Below, piece by piece: positions 54,699 through 63,820 of a stretch of 64,000 nt of DNA. Location of the stretch: assembly GCF_017592545.1 (NCBI RefSeq), contig NZ_JAGFOA010000001.1:62001-126000 (forward strand), written 5' to 3'. The first letter of the stretch is position 1. The number at the start of each line of letters is the position of its first letter. The DNA comes from Microbacterium stercoris. GTDB lineage: Bacteria; Actinomycetota; Actinomycetes; Actinomycetales; Microbacteriaceae. The notes beneath the pieces are model-generated. The model was not told the origin of the DNA, did no database searches, and saw only the letters and a program-made list of their open reading frames with translations. Both the position numbers and the translations under genes were made by a program.

Positions 54699-54848
54699 GG
54701 TTGGCGCCGAGGGCGGGTTGGGGCGTCTCGACTCGCTGCGCTCGCTCGACGAGCGACGGGGGGTTGGCGCCGAGGGCGGGTTGGGGCGTCTCGACTCGCT
54801 GCGCTCGCTCGACGAGCGATGGGGGTGGCGCTCGACGAGCGACGGGGG
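54699..54848. repeat. Tandem 63-bp repeat containing the dispersed inverted repeat
   Basis: Two near-identical 63-base units (54699-54761 and 54762-54824), each made of GGTTGGCGCCGAGGGCGGG followed by the repeat core GCGTCTCGACTCGCTGCGCT plus CGCTCGACGAGCGA, then a partial third copy (54831-54848). It fills the gap between the ends of the MFS gene and the nucS start. Confidence 0.9.
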
Positions 54849-56075
54849 TCAGCGCCGGAGGGGGCGGGCGGCCGAGGAGGCGATGCCCGAGGCGATCGTG
54901 AGCACCACGATGATCCAGAGGGTGTTCAGCAGGCCGATGTGGTCGCTGATCACGCCCAGGATCGGCGGGCCGGCGAGGAACGCGACGTAGCCGATCGTCG
55001 CGGCAGCCGAGACGCGGGCGGCGGCCTTGGCCGGATCGTCGGCGGCGGCCGACATGCCCAGGGGGAAGCCGAGCGAGGCGCCCACGCCCCACAGCGCCGC
55101 GCCCACCAGCGCGAGCGGAAGGTTCGGCGCGAGGATGAACAGCGTCAGGCCGGCCGCGGCCGTGAGGGCCAGCGCGCGCAGCACCCACACGCGTCCGAAG
55201 CGGTCGACGAGCGGGCCGCCGAACACGCGCACGGCCGTCATCGCGACCGAGAACACCGTGAGGGCGAAGGCGCCGAGCGCCTCGTCGCCTCCGTGCCCCT
55301 CGACCACGCCGAGGGCGAGCCAGTCGTTGGCGGATCCCTCGGCGAACGCCATGCCCAGCATGATCACGCCGATCGCGTAGGTACGGGGTTCGCGCCAGGC
55401 CGACAGGGCCAGCGTGAGGCGCTCGCGCCATCCAGCTCCGTGCTCGGCGGGGTCCGGATCGGTCTGCGCGCGCGAGGGCACGTTGGCGATCGCGGCGATC
55501 GCGATCAGCACGATCAGCACCGCGATGGAGGCCGCGTGCGCGAGCACGTTGACGCCGATGCCCGCCAGCGCCGCACCGACGCCGGCGCCGATGACGGTGC
55601 CGAAGGAGAAGAAGGCGTGGAACAGCGGCAGGATCGTCTTGCCGCCGAGCTGCTCGATCGCCGTCGCCTCGACGTTCATGATGACGTCGATGCAGCCGTT
55701 GCCGAAGCCGAACAGGATGAGGCCCGCCATCACCACGGGGTACGACACGAACAGGTCGGTGCCGAGACCCACCACCGCCACGCCGGCGGCGAACACCAGC
55801 ATCAGCGTGAGCATGCCGCGGCGCGCGCCGAAGCGCGCCATCACGAGGCTCGAGGTGCTGAGGCCGACGATCGACGCGATGCCGGAGGCGAGCAGCAGCG
55901 CGCCGACCTGCGCGTTCTCGATGTCGAGAGACGCCTTGATGGCCGGCACCCGCGACGCCCAGGTGGCGATGCTCAGACCGCTGGTGAGGAAGATCGCGAA
56001 GATCGCGGCCTTCCACCGCAGCACCTGCGCGGGGGAGAGGGTCTGCTCCGGTGCGCCCGACGGATCCGTCGTCAC
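54849..56075 (-). CDS. MFS transporter, YbjJ/FucP-like
   Basis: 408 residues from GTG 56075, overlapping the HAD-IIA stop (GTGA). Twelve helices; helix 1 reads AIFAIFLTSGLSIATWASRVP, and FGFGNGCIDVIMNVEA is the helix-4 phrase of the YbjJ-type branch. Substrate unknown; relatives handle sugars or drugs. Its end abuts the tandem repeat. Confidence 0.85.
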   Translation of the reverse strand: MTTDPSGAPEQTLSPAQVLRWKAAIFAIFLTSGLSIATWASRVPAIKASLDIENAQVGALLLASGIASIVGLSTSSLVMARFGARRGMLTLMLVFAAGVAVVGLGTDLFVSYPVVMAGLILFGFGNGCIDVIMNVEATAIEQLGGKTILPLFHAFFSFGTVIGAGVGAALAGIGVNVLAHAASIAVLIVLIAIAAIANVPSRAQTDPDPAEHGAGWRERLTLALSAWREPRTYAIGVIMLGMAFAEGSANDWLALGVVEGHGGDEALGAFALTVFSVAMTAVRVFGGPLVDRFGRVWVLRALALTAAAGLTLFILAPNLPLALVGAALWGVGASLGFPLGMSAAADDPAKAAARVSAAATIGYVAFLAGPPILGVISDHIGLLNTLWIIVVLTIASGIASSAARPLRR

Positions 56076-56869
56076 GAGGGATCCGGAACCGGTGCCGGGG
56101 TCAGCAGGTCGGCCACCGAGTCGAGCACCTCGCTCGGGCGGTAGGGGTAGCGCGCGATCTCGGCGTCGTCGCTGATGCCGGTGCGCACGAGCACGGTGTG
56201 CAGGCCCGCCTCGATGCCGGCCACGACGTCGGTGTCCATGCGGTCGCCGATCATGCCCGTGTTCTCGGAGTGCGCGCCGATGCGGTTGAGCGCGGAGCGG
56301 AACATCATGGGGTTCGGCTTGCCGACCACGTAGGGCTCGCGGCCGGTGGCCTTGGTGATGAGCGCGGCGATCGCGCCGGTCGCGGGCAGCGGGCCCTCGG
56401 CGCTCGGGCCCGTGGCGTCGGGGTTGGTCACGATGAAGCGCGCGCCCTTGCCGATGAACCGGATCGCCTTGGTGATCGCCTCGAAGGAGTAGTTGCGGGT
56501 CTCGCCCACGACCACGTAGTCGGGGTCGGTCTCGGTCATGATGAACCCGGCCTCGTGCATCGCGGTGAGGATGCCCGCCTCGCCGATCACGAACGCGGAT
56601 CCGCCGGGCGCCTGCGACTTGAGGAAGTCGGCGGTGGCGAGCGCGGACGTCCAGATGCGCTCCTCCGGAACCTCGATGCCCGACGCGCGCAGGCGCGCGC
56701 TCAGGTCGCGGGGCGTGAAGATCGAGTTGTTCGTGAGCACGAGGAACGGGGTGCCCTCATCGCGCCACTTGGCCAGCAGCTCGGAGGCACCGGGGATCGC
56801 CAGGTTCTCGTGCACGAGCACGCCGTCCATGTCGGTCAGCCAGCATTCGATCTCATCGCGTCGCGCCAT
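56072..56869 (-). CDS. HAD-IIA phosphatase, NagD-like
   Basis: 265 residues from ATG 56869; the frame is open to 57025 but that part lacks family similarity and overlaps the divergent gene. DMDGVLVHEN near 13, VLTNNS near 46, the alpha/beta cap with VVVGETRNYSFEAI, KPNPMMF with the conserved lysine and GDRMDTDVVAG. Members dephosphorylate nucleotides or sugar phosphates. It is translationally coupled to the transporter. Confidence 0.93.
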   Translation of the reverse strand: MARRDEIECWLTDMDGVLVHENLAIPGASELLAKWRDEGTPFLVLTNNSIFTPRDLSARLRASGIEVPEERIWTSALATADFLKSQAPGGSAFVIGEAGILTAMHEAGFIMTETDPDYVVVGETRNYSFEAITKAIRFIGKGARFIVTNPDATGPSAEGPLPATGAIAALITKATGREPYVVGKPNPMMFRSALNRIGAHSENTGMIGDRMDTDVVAGIEAGLHTVLVRTGISDDAEIARYPYRPSEVLDSVADLLTPAPVPDPS

Positions 56870-56963
56870 GAGGTAAGCGTATGGGCGAGAGCGGTTCCGG
56901 GTGTGATCGGGACATCCGTCGCCCGGTCGGTGAGTCGCTTCGCGCAGGAGATACGGTGGTGCT

Positions 56964-57947
56964 GTGATCACCCGAGGCAGAGCCGTCCGGGATCCGGACG
57001 CGCTCCCGGATCTGTCGGACCGCATCTACCTGGTCACGGGCGCCAACGCCGGCCTCGGCTACTTCGCGAGCGAGCGTCTGGCCACCGCCGGGGCCCACGT
57101 GATCCTGAGCGGCCGTCACCCCAACCGCCTCGCCGCCGCGCACGATGCGATCGAGGCGCGCGTGCCGGGCGCCTCCGTCGAGACGCTGCTCCTGGATGTC
57201 GCGAACCCCGGATCGATCCGCGCGGCCGCCGCCTCGCTGCGCGGCGGGCTGTTCTCGCGGTCGCGCCTGGACGGCGTGTTGATGAACGCCGGGATGGTGC
57301 ACACGCCGCGCACGCGCGAGCTGACCCGCGACGGGCGGGAGCTCGTGTTCTCGACAAACGCGCTCGGCCACTTCGTGCTCGCGTCCGAGCTGCTCACGCT
57401 GCTGTCGAGATCCGCGTCGCGCCGGCAGCACGCGCGCATGGTGTGGCTCGGGTCGATGTCGACGCACCTCGGCGTCGCCGAGCCGTTCGACTTCCAGCTG
57501 GAGCGCAAGTACGAGGCGTGGCACGCCTACGTGCAGTCGAAGCTCGCCGTGCACGCGCTCGGCATCGAGGCCGACGCCCGTCTGCGCGCGCATGACGTGC
57601 CGGTCGACAGCGTGGTGGCGCATCCGGGTTATTCGATCGGCGGTCGCACGGAGCGCGTCACCGGCGTGAACGAGCCGGGGCGCATGAAGAGGTTCCGCGA
57701 CGGCCTGCAGCCCTTCGCCCAGGGCAAGCGCGCGGGCGCCGAGTCGCTGGTGCACGCGCTCGTCGACCCCGACGTGCGCGGGGGCGAGTACTGGGGCCCG
57801 AAGCTCTGGACCAAGGGGCGCCCCACCCGCCAGAACCCCTCGAAGTGGGCGCTGGATCAGGATGTGCGCACGCGCGTCTGGGAGGAGTGCGAGCGCCTCA
57901 CCGGCATGGAGTGGCCGTTCGCGCGCGCCGCGCGCGCGGCGCGGTAG
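56964..57947 (+). CDS. Short-chain dehydrogenase/reductase
   Basis: 327 residues from GTG 56964. Rossmann loop VTGANAGLGYF near 25, LMNAGM near 113, the active-site serine in GSMSTHLG and Tyr-X-X-X-Lys in YVQSKLAV. The length and the C-terminal extension resemble retinol-dehydrogenase-like SDRs. Substrate unknown. It diverges from the HAD-IIA gene and converges with the ROK repressor. Confidence 0.9.
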   Translation: MITRGRAVRDPDALPDLSDRIYLVTGANAGLGYFASERLATAGAHVILSGRHPNRLAAAHDAIEARVPGASVETLLLDVANPGSIRAAAASLRGGLFSRSRLDGVLMNAGMVHTPRTRELTRDGRELVFSTNALGHFVLASELLTLLSRSASRRQHARMVWLGSMSTHLGVAEPFDFQLERKYEAWHAYVQSKLAVHALGIEADARLRAHDVPVDSVVAHPGYSIGGRTERVTGVNEPGRMKRFRDGLQPFAQGKRAGAESLVHALVDPDVRGGEYWGPKLWTKGRPTRQNPSKWALDQDVRTRVWEECERLTGMEWPFARAARAAR

Positions 57948-57981
57948 CTCGCCGGGGCTGGCTCGGCGGCGTGCCGGGGTG

Positions 57982-58003
57982 GCTGAGAACACGTGTTTTC
58001 AGC
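57982..58003. repeat. Inverted repeat between convergent genes
   Basis: GCTGAGAACAC and GTGTTTTCAGC pair with one mismatch, centred on CACGTG. A second GCACGTGT follows at about 58048. It may stop transcription from both sides, but no U-run is present. Confidence 0.45.
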
Positions 58004-58058
58004 GAGAAACCGTCGGATCTGAGCCGAAAAGGCACGTCCTCGTGGAGAGCACGTGTGG

Positions 58059-59213
58059 TCAGAGCACCAGCGCGTGCTCGATCGCGAGCATGCCCGCGCC
58101 GATGAGGCCCGCCTTGTCGCCCGTGCGGGCGGTGGCGATCTGCAGGTTGCGGGTGGCCAGCGGCATGGCGCGCTGGTAGACGACCTCGCGCACGCCCGCG
58201 AGCAGGTGCTCGCCGGCCGCGGCCATCTGGCCGCCGATCGTGATGACCGAGGGGTTGAGGAAGCTGATGCTCGCCGCGAGCACCTCGCCGAGGTCGCGGC
58301 CTGCCTGGCGCACGGCCTGGATGGCCCGGAGGTCGCCCGCGCTCACCAGCTCGACCACGTCGCGCGCGCTCGCCGCGTCGACGCCGTGCTCGCCGAGCTC
58401 GGCGGCCACCGCGGGGCCCGAGGCGAGGGCCTCGAGGCAGCCCTCGTTGCCGCAGCGGCACAGCACCCCCGTGCCGCGCGAGACTCGCACGTGGCCGATG
58501 TCGCCCGCGATGCCCTGGGCGCCGCGCTGCAGGCGTCGGCCCGAGATGATGCCGGCGCCGATGCCCGTGGCCACCTTCACGAAGAGGAAGTGCGCCACCG
58601 GATGATCGAGGCGGCTGTGCTCGCCGAGGGCCATGATGTTCACGTCGTTGTCGACCAGCACCGGGGCGTCGATGTGGTCGGCGAACCACCCGGGCACATC
58701 GAACGCGTCCCATCCGGGCATCAGCGGCGGCTTCGACGGACGCCCCGTCTCGAAGTGCACGGGGCCGGGCAGGCCGATGCCGATCGCGATGATCGCCGCG
58801 CGGTTACGTCCCAGCTCGGCCAGCAGCGGATCCACCAGCTCGAGTGCGCGACCGAGCACCGGATCCGGACCCTCCGCCACGCTGATCGGCGCGCGCTGGT
58901 GCACGAGCACGTCGCCGATGAGGTTGGTGAGGCCGACGCGCACGTGGCTCGCGCCCACGTCGATGGCGAGCGCGAGGCGCGCCTGGGGCTGCAGCGCGAT
59001 GCGACGGGGCGGGCGCCCGCCCGTGGAGACGCCGGGATCGGCCGCGCCCACCAGGCCGAGATCGCGCAGGGCATCGAGACGCAGATTCACGGTGGAGCGC
59101 GCGAGGCCGGTGACGGCCGCGAGGTCGGACACCGTGCGGGGAGCACCGTCGCGCAGCAGCTGGAACAGCTCGCTCGCGTCGACCCCGCCGAGTGCGGATC
59201 CCCCGTTGGACAT
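58059..59213 (-). CDS. ROK-family transcriptional repressor
   Basis: 384 residues from ATG 59213; the open frame extends to 59270 without need. An N-terminal winged helix (about 10-70; TVSDLAAVTGLARSTVNLRL) precedes a ROK domain with LAIDVGASHVRVG and zinc motif CRCGNEGCLE near 258. Repressors of this type sense sugars. The gene diverges from the sugar uptake locus and very probably controls it. Confidence 0.92.
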   Translation of the reverse strand: MSNGGSALGGVDASELFQLLRDGAPRTVSDLAAVTGLARSTVNLRLDALRDLGLVGAADPGVSTGGRPPRRIALQPQARLALAIDVGASHVRVGLTNLIGDVLVHQRAPISVAEGPDPVLGRALELVDPLLAELGRNRAAIIAIGIGLPGPVHFETGRPSKPPLMPGWDAFDVPGWFADHIDAPVLVDNDVNIMALGEHSRLDHPVAHFLFVKVATGIGAGIISGRRLQRGAQGIAGDIGHVRVSRGTGVLCRCGNEGCLEALASGPAVAAELGEHGVDAASARDVVELVSAGDLRAIQAVRQAGRDLGEVLAASISFLNPSVITIGGQMAAAGEHLLAGVREVVYQRAMPLATRNLQIATARTGDKAGLIGAGMLAIEHALVL

Positions 59214-59277
59214 GGCGTCAGTTAACCAGAACTGTCGGCGCGAACGTGAAATCCGTCGACGAACTGGCACACTTTCG

Positions 59278-59306
59278 TTGACAGACGACAGAAGCAGGGC
59301 ATAGCT
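59278..59306 (+). promoter_or_regulatory. Promoter of the sugar uptake locus
   Basis: TTGACA (59278-59283), 17-base spacer, ATAGCT (59301-59306). It lies 80 bases before the first gene. The repeated GTTGACAGACGACAG and neighbouring GTCGACGAACTG are possible contact sites for the ROK repressor. Confidence 0.6.
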
Positions 59307-59385
59307 TGGGGCGCGTCAGGGCGGTTCGCGGTATTTCCTATCGGATCTACGCGTACTCGCCAGAAAGACTCGATGAGGAGCTCTC

Positions 59386-60147
59386 TTGGCCACCAGCCTC
59401 GTGCCTGCCGACGAACTGTCGGTTCAGCTGTACACGGTTCGCGAACATCTCGCGCAGGACCTGCCCGCCACCCTCGGCCGACTGGCCGAGATCGGCTACC
59501 GCAACGTGGAGCCCTTCGGGCTCACCGACCGAGCGGATCAGCTGGCGGAGCATCTGCCCGCCTTCGGCCTCTCGGCCCCGACGACGCACGTGCATCTCGT
59601 CGGTGAGGACGTCGATCTCGAGGGCGTCTTCGCCGCCGCGAAGAAGGTCGGTGTCTCGACGATCATCGACCCGCACGTGCCGGAGGCCAACTGGACGACC
59701 CGCGAGGGCATCGAGCGCACCGCCGCGGCCCTCGCGGCGATCGCCGACCGCGCGGCCGACCACGGCCTGCGCGTCGGGTACCACAACCACGCCTTCGAGC
59801 TCGAGCACCGCATCGACGGCGTCTCGGCGCTCGAGGTGTTCGCCGCGGCCGCTCCCGAGCAGGTGGTGCTGCAGGTCGACACCTACTGGGCCGAGGTGGG
59901 CGGCGAGCCCGCTCCCGAGCTGCTGCGTCGTCTGGGCGACCGCGTCGTCGCGCTGCACGTCAAGGACGGCCCGCGCACCAAGGCCGACAAGGACCAGGTC
60001 GGCGTCGGCGACGGCATCCTGCCCATCGCCGACATCCTCGCCGCGGCACCCGGGGCGCTTCGCGTCGTCGAGCTCGACGACCACTCCGGTGACGTGTTCG
60101 AGGCCGTCGCGCGTTCGTTCGCGTTCCTGACGGGAGGCCGCGCGTGA
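59386..60147 (+). CDS. Sugar phosphate isomerase/epimerase (TIM barrel)
   Basis: 253 residues from TTG 59386, supported by GAGGAG six bases upstream. Xylose-isomerase-like fold: LSVQLYTVREHL, GYRNVEPFG, VGYHNHAFELEH, VVLQVDTYWAEVGG and VALHVKDG carry the probable metal-binding Glu, Asp and His residues. IolE- and IolI-like members act on inositol or keto-sugars. It overlaps the dehydrogenase gene by four bases, a pairing common in inositol and rare-sugar pathways. Confidence 0.88.
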   Translation: MATSLVPADELSVQLYTVREHLAQDLPATLGRLAEIGYRNVEPFGLTDRADQLAEHLPAFGLSAPTTHVHLVGEDVDLEGVFAAAKKVGVSTIIDPHVPEANWTTREGIERTAAALAAIADRAADHGLRVGYHNHAFELEHRIDGVSALEVFAAAAPEQVVLQVDTYWAEVGGEPAPELLRRLGDRVVALHVKDGPRTKADKDQVGVGDGILPIADILAAAPGALRVVELDDHSGDVFEAVARSFAFLTGGRA

Positions 60148-61244
60148 CCGGCACCGGCAAGGTCGGTGTCGGCGTCGTCGGCGCGGGCACCATCAGCGAC
60201 CAGTACCTCGAGAACCTCACCGCCTTCCCCGACCTCGATGTGCGCTTCGTCGCCGACATCGACACCGCGCGCGCCGCGGCACAGGCCGAGAAGTGGGGCG
60301 TCGCCGGATCCGGCACCTACGACGAGCTGCTCGCGGATGACGCGATCGAGATCGTCGTGAACCTCACCATCCCGGCCGTGCACGTCGAGGTCGCGCTCAA
60401 GGCCGTCGAGGCCGGCAAGCACGTCTGGGGCGAGAAGCCCTACGCGCTCGACGTGCCGAGCGGGCGGGTGCTGCTCGAGGCCGCGCAGGCCGCGGGCGTG
60501 CGCGTCGCCGTCGCACCCGACACCATCCTCGGCGCGGGTCTCCAGACCGCGTTCCGGGCGGTGCGCGGCGGCGAGATCGGCGCCCCGCTCACGGGCCTGG
60601 CGCTGTTCCAGTCGCCCGGCCCCGAGTCGTGGCACCCGAGCCCGGAGTTCCTGTTCGCCAAGGGCGGCGGCCCGCTGTTCGACATCGGCCCGTACTACCT
60701 GACGACCCTCGTGCAGATCTTCGGATCCGTCTCGAAGGTCTACGCGCACGGATCCACCTCGCGCACCACGCGCGTGATCGGCAGCGGCCCGAAGGCCGGC
60801 ACGGAGTTCCCGGTCGAGGTGCCCACGCACGTCTCGGCGCTGCTGGAGTTCGCGAACGGCGGCAGCGCCCAGATCGTGTTCTCGTTCGACTCGAAGCTGC
60901 GTCGTACGGGCTTCGTCGAGATCGCCGGCACCGAGGGCACCGTGGTGTTCCCCGATCCGAACAACTTCGACGGCGACACCGTGATCCACGGCGAGGACGG
61001 CGAGCGCGTGCTCCCGGCCGAGGGCTCCACCTACTCGCGCGGCACCGGCGTGGCCGAGCTCGCGCAGGCGATCCGCGAGGATCGCGCCGAGCGCGTGCCC
61101 GGCGAGCTGGCGTTCCATGTGCTCGAGGTCATGGTCGCGATCGCCGAGTCCGCCGAGACCAAGACGCCGGTCGAGCTCACCTCGACCGTCACCCCGGCCG
61201 AGTCCCTGGATCCTGCGTGGGATCCGTCGGTCGCGACCCTCTGA
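60144..61244 (+). CDS. Gfo/Idh/MocA-family dehydrogenase
   Basis: 366 residues from GTG 60144. The NAD(P) loop VGVVGAGTISDQYLENL lies near the N-terminus; EKPYALDV near 96 carries the conserved lysine. The C-terminal domain has GPLFDIGPYYL, in which Asp and Tyr replace the frequent Asp-His pair. It oxidises or epimerises a sugar or polyol. The substrate is probably the ligand of the adjacent importer. Confidence 0.92.
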   Translation: MTGTGKVGVGVVGAGTISDQYLENLTAFPDLDVRFVADIDTARAAAQAEKWGVAGSGTYDELLADDAIEIVVNLTIPAVHVEVALKAVEAGKHVWGEKPYALDVPSGRVLLEAAQAAGVRVAVAPDTILGAGLQTAFRAVRGGEIGAPLTGLALFQSPGPESWHPSPEFLFAKGGGPLFDIGPYYLTTLVQIFGSVSKVYAHGSTSRTTRVIGSGPKAGTEFPVEVPTHVSALLEFANGGSAQIVFSFDSKLRRTGFVEIAGTEGTVVFPDPNNFDGDTVIHGEDGERVLPAEGSTYSRGTGVAELAQAIREDRAERVPGELAFHVLEVMVAIAESAETKTPVELTSTVTPAESLDPAWDPSVATL

Positions 61245-61361
61245 CATCCGTCAGTCCTCTCTGACCCGACCCGTCGGCGCCTGCCGGCGGGTCGGGGAGG
61301 GAACCCATCACCACACCACGCGAAGTCCCCACCTCAACGAAGAGTTATCAGGAGTGAAGCG

Positions 61362-62726
61362 ATGAAGAAGAACACCCGCTGGGCGGCGCTCGCCGCCACC
61401 GCGACGATCGCGGCGATGGCACTGGCCGGCTGCAGCCCCGCATCCACCAACGGCGGCGGAGGCGAGGGCGGCGAGGGCGGCGAGGCCGGCTCGCTCGAGG
61501 GCCAGAAGATCACCTACTGGGCCTCCAACCAGGGCTCCTCGATCGAGATGGACGAGGAGGTGCTCGGCGAGTCGATCGACCGCTTCACCGAGGAGACCGG
61601 CGTAGAGGTCGAGCTCGAGGTCATCCCGTGGCCCGACCTGTACAACCGCATCCTCGCGGCCGTCTCCTCCGGCGAGGGCCCCGACGTGCTCAACATCGGC
61701 AACACCTGGGCTGTGACGCTGCAGGCGACCGGCGCCTTCGAGAAGTTCGAGGGCGCGGCCCTGGACGCCGTCGGCGGCAAGGATCGCTTCGTCGAGACGT
61801 CGTGGGCGACCGGCGGTGCCGAGGGCCAGCCCGTCACGTCGGTGCCGCTGTACGGTCTCGCGTACTCGCTGTACTACAACACCGCGCTGTTCGAGGAGGC
61901 CGGCATCACCGAGGCCCCCAAGACGTGGGACGAGTTCATCGAGACGGCCCAGAAGCTCACGAAGGACACCGACGGCGACGGCAAGACCGACCAGTGGGGC
62001 TTCGCGCTCGCCGGTCAGCGCGTGTCGAACAACGTGCACCAGGCGTTCGTCCGCGGCCTCCAGCACGGCGGCGCCCTGTACACCGAAGACGGCAAGCCCG
62101 ACTTCGCGAACGACGGCGTCGTCGCGGGTGTCGCCGACTGGCTGAACCTCATGGGCGAGGACGGCGTCGTCGACCCGTCCAATGCGGAGTTCACCGAGGG
62201 ATCCGTGCTGCCGGGCGAGCTCATGGACGGTCGCGCCGCCATGATCTTCGACCAGGCGTCGGGCAAGACCTTCGCGAGCGAGGGCTTCACCGACTTCGGC
62301 GTCGCGCCGATCCCGATGCTCACCGAGGACGCCACCGGCCTCGAGGGCACGCAGAGCCACGTCGCGGGCATCAACGTGTCGGTGTTCGCGAACTCCGACG
62401 CCAAGGAGGCCGCGCTCGCCTTCGTCGGCCACCTCACCTCGGACGAGGAGCAGGTGCTGCTGAACGAGGCGTACACGTCGCTGCCCGTCGTCACCGCGGT
62501 CATGGACGACGAGGCCTTCTCGACGCCCGAGGCCACGGCGAAGAAGGAGACCTACGCCAACCACTCGCAGCCGATGCCGCTCTACCCCTCCGAGGGCCAG
62601 GCGGAGACGCTGATCGGCGAGGCCATCGCCGGCCTGTTCTCGAAGATCGCGCAGGGCGAGACGGTCGACGAGGCCGCCATCAAGAAGGCACTGGAGGACG
62701 CCCAGGCCCAGATGCCCGCCAGCTGA
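61362..62726 (+). CDS. Sugar ABC importer binding lipoprotein (SBP family 1)
   Basis: 454 residues. Signal peptide with lipobox MALAGC (Cys about 24), a Gly/Glu spacer, then a family-1 solute-binding protein: ITYWASNQGSSIEMDEEV and VELEVIPWPDLYNRIL, GPDVLNIGNTW, and GRAAMIFDQASGK. AGGAG lies before the ATG. It captures a sugar for the permeases that follow. Confidence 0.94.
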   Translation: MKKNTRWAALAATATIAAMALAGCSPASTNGGGGEGGEGGEAGSLEGQKITYWASNQGSSIEMDEEVLGESIDRFTEETGVEVELEVIPWPDLYNRILAAVSSGEGPDVLNIGNTWAVTLQATGAFEKFEGAALDAVGGKDRFVETSWATGGAEGQPVTSVPLYGLAYSLYYNTALFEEAGITEAPKTWDEFIETAQKLTKDTDGDGKTDQWGFALAGQRVSNNVHQAFVRGLQHGGALYTEDGKPDFANDGVVAGVADWLNLMGEDGVVDPSNAEFTEGSVLPGELMDGRAAMIFDQASGKTFASEGFTDFGVAPIPMLTEDATGLEGTQSHVAGINVSVFANSDAKEAALAFVGHLTSDEEQVLLNEAYTSLPVVTAVMDDEAFSTPEATAKKETYANHSQPMPLYPSEGQAETLIGEAIAGLFSKIAQGETVDEAAIKKALEDAQAQMPAS

Positions 62727-62749
62727 GGCTGACGCACTGAATCCGGTCG

Positions 62750-62810
62750 CCCTCCGTCGTTCGCTCGAGCGTCTCGACTCGCTTCGCTCGCTCGACGAAC
62801 GGGGGAGGGC
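62750..62810. repeat. Dispersed inverted repeat copy
   Basis: Outer arms CCCTCCGTCGTTCG and CGAACGGGGGAGGG enclose the core GCGTCTCGACTCGCTTCGCT plus CGCTCGACGAACG. It lies between the binding protein and first permease gene, where such a hairpin could raise the level of the binding-protein message over the permeases. Confidence 0.8.
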
Positions 62811-62836
62811 GGCCCCTTCTCACTCTGGAGTCAAAG

Positions 62837-63820
62837 ATGACCACCAACGCCACCGTCACGGAGACGATCACCACGGATCGTCGCCGTCGCGGCCCTGAGC
62901 CCGCCGGCAGACGCCGCCGGTTCGACTTCTTCCCCTACGCGCTCATCGCCCCCGCGGGGGTCATGGAGCTGCTGATCCACATCGTGCCGATGATCCTCGG
63001 CGTCTGGATCGCGTTCCTCTCGCTCACCCAGCTGACCATCGCGAACTGGGTGCAGGCGCCGTTCGTCGGCCTGCAGAACTTCCTGCTCGCGCTCGACCCG
63101 AATGGCCCGATCGGCGAGCAGTTCTACGCCGCGCTGCTGCGCACCATCTTCTTCACGATCATCGTCGTGGTGCTCGCGTGGAGCCTCGGCATCTTCGCCG
63201 CGGTGCTGCTGAACTCCAAGTTCCGGGGCAACGGCGCCCTGCGCACGCTGTTCCTCGTGCCCTACGCCCTGCCGGGCTTCGTCACCACGATCGCCTGGGC
63301 GTTCATCTTCAACCAGCGCGACGGCATGCTCAATCGCCTGCTCGTCGACGATCTCGGTCTCCTGCAGGATCGGCCGTTCTGGCTGCTCGGCGGCAACTCC
63401 CTGATCGTGGTGATCGTCGTCACGGTCTGGCAGTTCTGGCCCTTCGCCTTCCTGATGCTGCTGGCCGCGCTGCAGTCGATCCCGGATGAGGTCTATGAGG
63501 CCGCATCTCTCGACGGCGCGAGCCTCTGGAAGCAGTTCACCGGCATCACGCTGCCGATGATCAAGCACGCCAACGTCGTGCTGCTGCTCATGATCAGCCT
63601 CTGGGTCTTCAACCAGTTCGACGTGCCGTACCTGCTGTTCGGACCGGCCTCGCCGGAGGAGGCGACGCTGATCTCGCCGCTCATCTACCAGCAGTCGTTC
63701 AACAACTGGAACTTCGGCGTCGGCGGCGCACTCAGCGTGCTGCTGCTGGTCGTCCTGCTGGTCGCCAGCGCGTTCTACATCCGCCTCGTGATGCCGAAGG
63801 GTCAGACGATCGATGATTGA
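62837..63820 (+). CDS. Sugar ABC importer permease, MalF type
   Basis: 327 residues. Six membrane helices after a basic N-terminus (DRRRRGPEPAGRRRR). The EAA coupling motif is YEAASLDGASLWKQFTGITLP near 220. GGAG stands nine bases before the ATG. Its end overlaps the next permease by eight bases. Confidence 0.94.
   Translation: MTTNATVTETITTDRRRRGPEPAGRRRRFDFFPYALIAPAGVMELLIHIVPMILGVWIAFLSLTQLTIANWVQAPFVGLQNFLLALDPNGPIGEQFYAALLRTIFFTIIVVVLAWSLGIFAAVLLNSKFRGNGALRTLFLVPYALPGFVTTIAWAFIFNQRDGMLNRLLVDDLGLLQDRPFWLLGGNSLIVVIVVTVWQFWPFAFLMLLAALQSIPDEVYEAASLDGASLWKQFTGITLPMIKHANVVLLLMISLWVFNQFDVPYLLFGPASPEEATLISPLIYQQSFNNWNFGVGGALSVLLLVVLLVASAFYIRLVMPKGQTIDD

Noticed and set aside
54699..54848. Short regularly repeated units as a CRISPR array
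   Set aside because: Only two full units, adjacent without unique spacers, and no cas gene nearby.
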